From the NCBI GenBank assembly GCA_021790135.1, contig JAJYIJ010000039.1:1-8272 (forward strand): DNA of 8,272 nucleotides, written 5' to 3'. This DNA is from a bacterium. Lineage in GTDB: Bacteria > Patescibacteriota > Patescibacteriia > Magasanikbacterales > GWA2-37-8. Below the pieces are notes generated by a model. That model was not told where the DNA came from and did not search any database. It saw only the letters and a list, made by a program, of their open reading frames with translations. Shown here piece after piece: positions 1 through 5,989 of this stretch (positions within the stretch are counted from its first letter, which is position 1; every line of letters begins with the position of its first letter). A program made the translations under genes and the position numbers.

Positions 1-129
1 TCTTTTTACGAGACCTCATAAAAGCATGCAAAGATTCCTTCAAATAACACAAATAAAAAGTTCATTGCCTCTATTCTTGCTTATTCGATACAGTTCCCTC
101 TCACTTCAGAAGATTGGCCACTTTCGATA
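1..129. other. intergenic stretch with no supported gene
   Basis: This AT-rich stretch lies downstream of the methyltransferase stop on the minus strand. Neither strand shows a convincing gene. The longest item beginning with ATG on the minus strand is a 19-codon run near 8-64 with no ribosome-binding site. I see no stem-loop followed by a T-run that would terminate the operon. Part of it (81-129) would become coding if the methyltransferase has suffered a one-base frameshift. Confidence 0.5.
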
Positions 130-657
130 TCATTGGAGATGTATTGAATGAGTTTGTAAAGCCTCTTCATCACAGCAAACTGAAGGAAAACGATGAAAAA
201 AACGCAACAAATGCCAAAGCGACAACCAATCACCCTCGCAGGGAACAAAAGCGAAAAACAATCCTCCCCTCTTTAACACGCGTCCTACTTCGCCAAGAAG
301 TAGCCCCGGATGAGCGACATGTTCAAGAACATCAAAAATAAGAACGGCATCAAAGGCGCCATCCACATAGGGCAAAGCATCCGTCGAAACAGCGTAATCA
401 ACTCCATCAGCGCTCTTTTTCGCTAGGGCAATAGCCGCTTGGCTAATATCGCACCCAAATGACTCTAAGTCGGGACGAAAACGATGGATAGCGCGGATAA
501 ATTGGCCTGCTCCACAACCGACTTCTAAAACTTTTGCGTGCTTCGGTAGATGGCCCAAAGCTTTGAGCGCCCGTCGCAAACGAATACTGGTCGGATCCGA
601 CCATCTTTTCCCGGCCTCTCCCCGGCCCCAAATTGATTGTTCGTAATTAAAAGCCAT
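130..657 (-). CDS. class I SAM-dependent methyltransferase, probably C-terminally truncated or frameshifted
   Basis: Predicted cytoplasmic enzyme that transfers a methyl group from S-adenosylmethionine; the acceptor is unknown, but context suggests a glycan or lipid intermediate. Visible family motifs are the SAM-binding loop VLEVGCGAGQ (residues 43-52), the acidic residue after strand beta-2 (FGCD, D70), the DALPYVDGAFDAVLIFDVLEHV segment (about 93-114) and LKRGGLFFAFVP (128-139). These match the Methyltransf_11/25-like group. That group usually runs to about 220-250 residues, with a His-rich or aromatic segment and a helix after the VPCEG motif. Here recognisable sequence stops near residue 152, and the last 23 residues (to HLQ) resemble nothing I know. 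A run of seven A (196-202, T on the coding strand) sits exactly at that transition. The ATG at 657 overlaps the end of the upstream glycosyltransferase by 11 bp, so translation is probably coupled; AGGAG lies only 1 nt before it. Last gene of the operon. Confidence 0.8.
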   Translation of the reverse strand: MAFNYEQSIWGRGEAGKRWSDPTSIRLRRALKALGHLPKHAKVLEVGCGAGQFIRAIHRFRPDLESFGCDISQAAIALAKKSADGVDYAVSTDALPYVDGAFDAVLIFDVLEHVAHPGLLLGEVGRVLKRGGLFFAFVPCEGDWLSLWHLLRFFHRFPSVCCDEEALQTHSIHLQ

Positions 658-1798
658 ACTCCTGCGCGACTTCAGCGTAGATTTCCTCTAATGTCTCACT
701 ATGTTTAATTAAACTATATTCCGCTACAACCTTCTGTCTGGCTGTTTCCCCCATCCGAGCTCGAGCCGTCTCAGACAAAGAAAAAAATCGTCCAATCGTT
801 TGAGCCAACGTCTCGACTGACTGAGGGGCAAAAAGAAAACCATCGCTGCCATTAGTAATTCTTCCTTTCAAACCGAGAACGTCAGCCGCGATAACCGGCC
901 GACCGCTCGCCATCGCCTCAAGGGCGACCAGAGAAAAAGACTCGGCCGCCGAGGGTATGACCACCGCATCAGCACATCGATAGTAGCGTGCCAACTTTTC
1001 TCGGTCAGAGCAGTCACCCTGAAAAAAAACCCGCTCAGCGATACCCAAGCTTTGCGCTTCACGGCGGTATCGCGCTGCATCTGGTCCGTCGCCAACAATT
1101 ACCAAAACCAGGTTGCTGTCCGCAACCTGAGCAAAAGCCTGAAGTAACATATCAAGCCGTTTTACCGCCAAAAAATTTCCCACAAAAAGCAAACAATGTT
1201 TTCCTCGCAACTTATCAGCAAGGTCTGTCTCTGTGTCCGCAGCAACCGACGAATGTACAAAAAGATCCGTGTCCACCCCCAGAGACAACTCCCGTAATTT
1301 GCTTGCTGCAATCTTGCCTTGCCATCGGCTTGAAGAAAAATGCTGAGAGTCGGTGATAATGACGCGGGCTGCTCCCTTGAGGAGACGCTCGACCCATAGC
1401 CTATCGTAACAAAATTGCGCTAAACGTTTTAAAAAAGTTGTCGGCTCTGCGTCCATGTGGTAGGTCAAAATATAAGGCTTATGAAAAAATCGAGAAGCGA
1501 GGTAGACCCATTCTGCGCCGCCGTAAAAAGGATAGTGCAAATGTATGAGGTCGGCATTTTTCAAGGCAAAAAAAAGTTGCGGCACAACGCCGGCACTGCC
1601 CCACCGAGGAAAGGCATGAAGTCGATGTACACGCAAAGACAACGCGCCAAGAGCCGTCGCATACGGGTGCGAATAGCTCAGTGTGTAGATGGTTGCCTCG
1701 TGGCCATGTTTAGCCTGCACATGAGCTTCATCGAAGGCTACCTGCCCCATACCGCCAATATCAGGTGGCGCCACCGATACGACATGGGCAATCTTCAT
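647..1798 (-). CDS. glycosyltransferase family 4 (GT-B fold)
   Basis: Retaining GT-B glycosyltransferase expected to move a sugar from a nucleotide-sugar donor to a membrane-linked glycan acceptor on the cytoplasmic face. Its 383 residues are the usual length. The N-terminal acceptor domain starts MKIAHVVSVAPPDIGGMGQV, with the Gly-rich loop at 15-18 and HLHYPFYGG near 86-94. The C-terminal Glycos_transf_1 domain shows VGNFLAVKRLD (206-216), VGDGPD (235-240) and the EX7E donor-binding signature ESFSLVALE (E286 and E294), followed by AMASGRPVI. No signal peptide or membrane segment is apparent. The ATG lies 6 bp after the DUF2304 stop with no Shine-Dalgarno, which points to translational coupling. 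Donor and linkage cannot be read from sequence. Fourth gene of the operon. Confidence 0.92.
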   Translation of the reverse strand: MKIAHVVSVAPPDIGGMGQVAFDEAHVQAKHGHEATIYTLSYSHPYATALGALSLRVHRLHAFPRWGSAGVVPQLFFALKNADLIHLHYPFYGGAEWVYLASRFFHKPYILTYHMDAEPTTFLKRLAQFCYDRLWVERLLKGAARVIITDSQHFSSSRWQGKIAASKLRELSLGVDTDLFVHSSVAADTETDLADKLRGKHCLLFVGNFLAVKRLDMLLQAFAQVADSNLVLVIVGDGPDAARYRREAQSLGIAERVFFQGDCSDREKLARYYRCADAVVIPSAAESFSLVALEAMASGRPVIAADVLGLKGRITNGSDGFLFAPQSVETLAQTIGRFFSLSETARARMGETARQKVVAEYSLIKHSETLEEIYAEVAQEYGF

Positions 1799-1804
1799 AC
1801 ATGA

Positions 1805-2149
1805 TTATTTTTGTTCAGTGATCTTTTTCTCAGCCTCGGCGAGCGCTTCATGCCGTACAAAACGGGTAATATCCTTGGTCAAACGCTCAACCCTGACCAT
1901 TAATCGGAAGACGAGAAAAAACAGTCCAGCCAAAGCAATGTAGACAATGGCATCAGCCCCCCGACCAACTCCGAGCATGTGAGCAAGATAAAAGGTACTA
2001 TCCGGCAAGGCAACCACCACTCCCGCCAGCACCCAAAATAAAATCCAAATAAAAGCGGCCCGCCGTGTGAGATCACCGCCCTGGTAGCGACGAATAACTT
2101 TTATGATCGCCAAAAGAAAAAAAAGGATGAGGAGTATTTGAATAAGCAT
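1805..2149 (-). CDS. DUF2304 family small membrane protein
   Basis: The 114 residues fit the DUF2304 family in length and layout. Three hydrophobic segments are visible: about 1-19 (no cleavable signal peptide), 32-49 and 65-85. Between the second and third is the family-like GVGRGADAIVY stretch (60-70). A charged, helical cytoplasmic tail (about 86-114) follows. The family has no established biochemical activity. Its genes commonly sit next to GT2 dolichyl-phosphate-mannose-synthase-like genes, as here, where the start codon follows the GT2 stop by 1 bp. I infer a membrane partner or anchor for that GT2, which has no membrane segment of its own. Third gene of the operon, almost certainly translationally coupled to the GT2. 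Confidence 0.85.
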   Translation of the reverse strand: MLIQILLILFFLLAIIKVIRRYQGGDLTRRAAFIWILFWVLAGVVVALPDSTFYLAHMLGVGRGADAIVYIALAGLFFLVFRLMVRVERLTKDITRFVRHEALAEAEKKITEQK

Positions 2150-2150
2150 A

Positions 2151-2834
2151 TTATCGGAAAGTGCCTAAGAATAAATCCCACAGAATAGTCAGACCACCGG
2201 CCACGCCCTGTCCAGGTTCAAAATAGATTACTTCAACCGGATACTCCGCCCACGCTAAATGATACTTTTTGATTTGAGCGGGAATTTCGGTATTATGTGC
2301 CATACGATCCTGATTAATACAAATTCTTGTCGAGGCTCTGCGAGAAAGAACGCGAAAACCGTTGTGTACATCACTGAGTTTTAAACCGGTAAGTGCATAA
2401 TTTATCCACCGTGCGACCGGCAAAAGAATTGTCCGCTTCAACCAAGGAATACGCGAACGACCATCCAAAAAACGTGACCCAAGAACAACATCAAGCTGCT
2501 CTGTTTTTAATTTTGCCACCGCACCGGCAATGTCGGATGCATTAAACTGGCCATCACCATCAAAATGAATAATAACATCAGCTCCCAAGTTTCTGGCCAA
2601 TTCAGTGCCAGTTTGCAAGGAGGCTCCTTGTCCACGATTGCTGCCATGACGAATAACCAATGCACCAGCTTCACGCGCGACCATCATCGTCGCATCGCTT
2701 GAGCCGTCATCAACCACAATTATTTTTTTCCAGCCATGTTCAAAAAGGCCGCGAATAACGCGACCAATCCGCTCGGCTTCATTGTAGGCCGGTATAACGA
2801 TGAAAATATCAGCGTTTGCTTTCGGCGTGTCCAT
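2151..2834 (-). CDS. glycosyltransferase family 2, polyprenyl-phosphate sugar synthase-like
   Basis: GT-A fold transferase resembling dolichyl/polyprenyl-phosphate mannose or glucose synthases, which move a sugar from a nucleotide donor to a polyprenyl phosphate at the inner membrane. Motifs seen are VIPAYNE (13-19), VVDDGSSD (40-47), the metal-binding DGDGQ (92-96, D92 and D94), LGSRFLDG (118-125), DVHNGFR (155-161) and RMAHNTEI (177-184). The C-terminus ends GQGVAGGLTILWDLFLGTFR with no transmembrane helices. It is therefore the short, soluble DPM1-like type (227 residues) rather than the GtrB type with two C-terminal helices. The adjacent DUF2304 protein may supply membrane attachment. The start overlaps the SDR gene by 26 bp in another frame, and no Shine-Dalgarno is visible. 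The donor sugar is unknown. Second gene of the operon. Confidence 0.92.
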   Translation of the reverse strand: MDTPKANADIFIVIPAYNEAERIGRVIRGLFEHGWKKIIVVDDGSSDATMMVAREAGALVIRHGSNRGQGASLQTGTELARNLGADVIIHFDGDGQFNASDIAGAVAKLKTEQLDVVLGSRFLDGRSRIPWLKRTILLPVARWINYALTGLKLSDVHNGFRVLSRRASTRICINQDRMAHNTEIPAQIKKYHLAWAEYPVEVIYFEPGQGVAGGLTILWDLFLGTFR

Positions 2835-3864
2835 AATCGTTAAAAAGCAAAGATTCTTTATTCGCGATCACATAATCAATTGTCTTGCGTAAGCCGTCAT
2901 CAAGCCGGACAAGCGGAAACCATCCCAGCACATTCCTCGCGTAGCCGATATTCGGCGTGCCTTTACGCGTTAAGAAGAGCAATGGTTTTTCGTAAATCAA
3001 GCGCGATCGAGAATTGGTCATCTCTAAAATTTTCTTAGCAACGGTTGCGTAAAGTACCGGCTCGTCACCACCCAAGTTAACCACCTTGACCTCTGGCCCC
3101 ATTGACATAAGCCGGACCAGACCATCAACCATGTCCGAAATATAACATAACGATGTCGAAAATTGTTCATCGCCGTAAATGACTAAATCACGGCCTTCTA
3201 AAGCGTTGATAATAAAATCTGGGATCAATTGTTGTTCGAATAAACGCATGTGCGGACCATAGGTGGCGAATATCCGTGCAATTTTGGCATCAACGCCATA
3301 CACTTCGGCGTACGTTGCCACACAGGCCTCAGCAAAACGTTTTCCTTCGTCATAGCAAGCCCGTGGAGAAAGTTGATCGACCGCACCCAAATCCTTCTCA
3401 GTAAAACCGCTTTCTTTGCTGTCTTCTCCATACACGACCGCGCTCGAGCTAAAAACGTATTTAGCATGATGCTTTACCGCCAAATTCAACGTATTAATCA
3501 TCGCGATTGAATTGGCCGTCAAAGCGTTCATTTTAAGTTCCTCAAAATCCTTCGGACTGGTTGGACAGGCTAAGTGATAAATTTCCTGGATACCTTGAAA
3601 TTTGACTCTAAATTTTTCTAGTTCAGGAAAACTATCCAAATCAATTGGCCGCGTGACATCGTAATTGATAAATTCAAAATCTGGATACTGCAATAGATGG
3701 TTGATAGAAGCCGGATGCGAATTCGAAAAATCATCCATACAGATTACTTTCGCCTCTTTTAACAAGCGCTCGCAAAGATGAGAGCCAATGAATCCCGCGC
3801 CACCGGTTACAAGAACATTCTTTTTTTCAAAAATTGGATTATTCTCCATAGATCTACACGCCAT
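2809..3864 (-). CDS. extended SDR nucleotide-sugar enzyme (UDP-glucuronate decarboxylase/epimerase-like)
   Basis: NAD-dependent Rossmann-fold enzyme that probably converts one nucleotide sugar into another to supply the neighbouring glycosyltransferases. The cofactor motif is GGAGFIGSHL (21-30), with acidic D44/D45 after beta-2. The segment HLACPTSP (97-104), the active-site YDEGK (Y171, K175), RIFATYGPHM (197-206) and the C-terminal LGWFPLVRLDDGLRKTIDY all resemble UDP-glucuronate decarboxylases. However, the Ser motif reads SSSAVVYGE (139-147). That resembles GalE epimerases and lacks the Glu that dehydratases and decarboxylases carry in T-S-E-V-Y-G. Substrate and reaction are therefore open. 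ATG 3864 gives a leader of about 16 nt from the predicted promoter; M6 (3849) is an alternative start, and neither has a clear Shine-Dalgarno. First gene of the five-gene operon. Confidence 0.85.
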   Translation of the reverse strand: MACRSMENNPIFEKKNVLVTGGAGFIGSHLCERLLKEAKVICMDDFSNSHPASINHLLQYPDFEFINYDVTRPIDLDSFPELEKFRVKFQGIQEIYHLACPTSPKDFEELKMNALTANSIAMINTLNLAVKHHAKYVFSSSAVVYGEDSKESGFTEKDLGAVDQLSPRACYDEGKRFAEACVATYAEVYGVDAKIARIFATYGPHMRLFEQQLIPDFIINALEGRDLVIYGDEQFSTSLCYISDMVDGLVRLMSMGPEVKVVNLGGDEPVLYATVAKKILEMTNSRSRLIYEKPLLFLTRKGTPNIGYARNVLGWFPLVRLDDGLRKTIDYVIANKESLLFNDYGHAESKR

Positions 3865-3886
3865 TTTTTATTGCAAAACTTCGGGT

Positions 3887-3915
3887 ACTATACCACGCCA
3901 AAAACGCCTGGTCAA
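3887..3915 (-). promoter_or_regulatory. predicted sigma70-type promoter of the glycan operon
   Basis: Read on the minus strand, -35 TTGACC (3915-3910) and -10 TATAGT (3892-3887) each match the consensus at five of six bases, with an ideal 17-bp spacer. Transcription would start near 3880, about 16 nt before the SDR ATG. The -35 box overlaps the stop codon of the upstream protease gene (TGA, 3914-3912), so the operon has its own promoter although the two genes are only 47 bp apart. Confidence 0.65.
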
Positions 3916-5909
3916 TCAATTGTTCCCTTGATTGTCGGCACGTTCAAAGTCTCAAAAATATCATCCCGCCCGCTGGAAACTTCAGCCTTACCTCCACGCG
4001 CTGGGTAGCGCAGAAAGGCCTGGCCTTCCAAACCGCTTGGCTGGACAGTAGTCAAAAGCCACGGATTGTTTGCGGATGAAGAGGGCAATTCACGACGGCG
4101 ATAACTTCCACTTGGGATATCGACAATAAGCTGTTCTGCACCAGGCGCACGGAGGACGACAGCCACCTGATCGCTTTCCGAAAAACCATTCAAAAAGCTA
4201 CCAACAGCAAATCCAGAAATAGTAGTAACTCCATCATAGTGGAAAAATAATGGAGTCCCGCCATCAAGAGGAATTTCTTCAAGAGTCAGCTGCCGATTTT
4301 GTAATTGCGCCACGATAAATGCATTAGCTTTGGTGTCGATACCCCAATCAAAAATTGCGCCTTTGACAGTGTCATGAAACAGCAACGTTCCCGCCGTATC
4401 AAACTCGGAAAGGGTAGTTTCATTTTTCTTCGTATCATACTCTTCAACAACGGGCAGTCCAAACTCCTGAGCGCTATTCGGATATAGCCGCAACCGCCAT
4501 ATTTGAGTGGCAGCATTCGCCTGAACCGGTAAGGCAAATTCCTTTATGAACAACCCGCTGTCGCTGACAATACGCACATAAAAATAATTGCCCCGACGCA
4601 AGAGAAGAGATGTGGCCTCTGACAAACCATACCCTGGCCAGGGGGTAATGGCCGTTGAAATTATCGAGGCATCGTTCACCTTAGCCAGCTGGTGCTCCGA
4701 CCCGTTCAATAAATTAATAAGATAGGCTCCATGAGTGGAATGACTCAAAATCGAGCCCTCAATCGGAATGGACGGATCAATCTCAGCCGCCTTTGCCAAA
4801 GCACGTCCCGCATCCAAAAGACCTGCCCCCCAGTCATTGGCCGAAAATGAAGGATTGTGTGAAGCGATTGAGCCGGCCGTCGACAAAAGAATAGGGATAA
4901 TTTGTGCTGCGCCCCAACTTGGGTGCATGGCCTTAATAAGGGCCGCCGCTCCTGCCACCAAAGGAGCAGAAAAAGAAGTGCCTTGCCACGGCCCACCGAA
5001 AGGTGCGCTATAACCATACTGCGGGGCATATCGCTCAGTCTCGTAGATATATTCCCCTGGCGCAACCAAACTCACACAACGTCCATAATTACTAAAACTG
5101 CTTATTTCACCAGTAGCGTCCACTGATCCGACGGTAAGCATCCACTGGCTGGCACCAAGGCTGTTATCCGTAAAACATGCTGGGAATTGCGACCGTTCAT
5201 TTAGATCACCAGTCACTTGGCTATCATGGTTTCCGGCTGCTGCTACCACCACGATACCCTTGCGGTAAGCACGCAACAAACTGGCGCGCAGCTCCGGGTC
5301 ATCAGCTGGCCCGACAAAACTCATACTAATAACGTTAGCTCCATTATCAATGGCGTAGTTAACCGCCTTGGCCACATTCGCATATGAACCACTACCATCA
5401 TTGTCGATAGCTCTGAGTGGCATGATACTTATTCGCCAATTCAAACCGACGCCATCAAGACCATTATCACCGGCGGCACCAACTAAACCGGCCAATAATG
5501 TGCCGTGGTCAACCGATCCGGCATCGCCGTCGGTCGAGCTGGCCACCGACGGCCGCACATTGTTGTTGTTATCAACAAAATTCCAGCCATGAATATCGTC
5601 GATATAACCATTATGATCGTCGTCAATGCCATTACCGGCAATCTCATTAGGATTTGTCCAAATATTCATGTGGAGATCTTCGTGCCAAATGTCTGCTCCT
5701 GAATCAATAATCGCGACGACAACGCGGCGTGAGCCAATGCTATAATTCCAGGCAGTCGGCGCGTTAATCTGATTCCACAAACTAGTCTGCATGGCATAGT
5801 CGGGGTCGTTGGGCACCTTGGCCAAAGCCGGAACGGCCAAACTAAAAATAAGCACAAATACGAGGGCAACGCTTGATTTTTGCAAGATTTTTTGGTAATA
5901 TTTCTTCAT
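3912..5909 (-). CDS. secreted subtilisin-like serine protease (peptidase S8) with unrecognised C-terminal domain
   Basis: Exported endopeptidase. A Sec signal peptide is clear: basic KKYYQK, a hydrophobic core at about 13-26, and an ALA|K cleavage site after residue 30. The S8 triad is D69 (VAIIDSG), H135 (DHGT) and S312 (GTSFSAP), with oxyanion Asn N227 (AAAGN). An Asp/Asn-rich stretch GIDDDHNGYIDD (94-105) looks like a calcium-binding insertion. C245 and C278 could form a disulfide. The mature chain begins PNDPDY...W..I.AP.AW, directly into the catalytic domain, with no room for an I9 propeptide. Residues from about 380 to 650 form a beta-rich region of unknown type. No LPXTG, PEP-CTERM or C-terminal anchor helix is visible, so release or non-covalent attachment is likely. 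The ATG at 5909 has a leader of about 17 nt and no Shine-Dalgarno. Its substrate is unknown; processing of surface proteins is only a guess. Confidence 0.93.
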   Translation of the reverse strand: MKKYYQKILQKSSVALVFVLIFSLAVPALAKVPNDPDYAMQTSLWNQINAPTAWNYSIGSRRVVVAIIDSGADIWHEDLHMNIWTNPNEIAGNGIDDDHNGYIDDIHGWNFVDNNNNVRPSVASSTDGDAGSVDHGTLLAGLVGAAGDNGLDGVGLNWRISIMPLRAIDNDGSGSYANVAKAVNYAIDNGANVISMSFVGPADDPELRASLLRAYRKGIVVVAAAGNHDSQVTGDLNERSQFPACFTDNSLGASQWMLTVGSVDATGEISSFSNYGRCVSLVAPGEYIYETERYAPQYGYSAPFGGPWQGTSFSAPLVAGAAALIKAMHPSWGAAQIIPILLSTAGSIASHNPSFSANDWGAGLLDAGRALAKAAEIDPSIPIEGSILSHSTHGAYLINLLNGSEHQLAKVNDASIISTAITPWPGYGLSEATSLLLRRGNYFYVRIVSDSGLFIKEFALPVQANAATQIWRLRLYPNSAQEFGLPVVEEYDTKKNETTLSEFDTAGTLLFHDTVKGAIFDWGIDTKANAFIVAQLQNRQLTLEEIPLDGGTPLFFHYDGVTTISGFAVGSFLNGFSESDQVAVVLRAPGAEQLIVDIPSGSYRRRELPSSSANNPWLLTTVQPSGLEGQAFLRYPARGGKAEVSSGRDDIFETLNVPTIKGTID

Positions 5910-5911
5910 TG

Positions 5912-5940
5912 TTGCGAGTGCAATCGCTCAGTAGTATAAC
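5912..5940 (+). promoter_or_regulatory. predicted promoter of the sugar phosphotransferase gene
   Basis: On the plus strand, -35 TTGCGA (5912-5917, four of six) and -10 TATAAC (5935-5940, five of six) are separated by 17 bp. Transcription would start near 5947, giving a leader of about 43 nt to ATG 5990. It overlaps the divergent protease promoter at the -10 box. Confidence 0.45.
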
Positions 5941-5960
5941 AAAAAAAAGATAAATAACAA
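5933..5960 (-). promoter_or_regulatory. predicted promoter of the S8 protease gene
   Basis: On the minus strand, -10 TATACT (5938-5933) matches the consensus at five of six bases. A weak -35 TTGTTA (5960-5955) matches at four of six, with a 16-bp spacer containing eight T. Transcription would start near 5926, about 17 nt before the ATG. The -10 overlaps that of the divergent plus-strand promoter. Confidence 0.45.
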
Positions 5961-5989
5961 AGTGGTTGCCGCTGAAAAAAGACAAAAGT

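Noticed and set aside
114..341. Plus-strand open frame of 75 codons
   Set aside because: It is antisense to the methyltransferase, has no ribosome-binding site, and its Lys/Asn-rich low-complexity translation matches no family.
988..1356. Plus-strand open frame of 122 codons
   Set aside because: It is the shadow of the well-supported GT4 gene on the opposite strand; its translation is rich in Pro, Gln and Cys without any motif.
5912..5930. Small inverted repeat GCGA...TCGC in the leader of the protease gene
   Set aside because: Four-base arms with a six-base loop are expected by chance, and there is no matching second site to suggest an operator.
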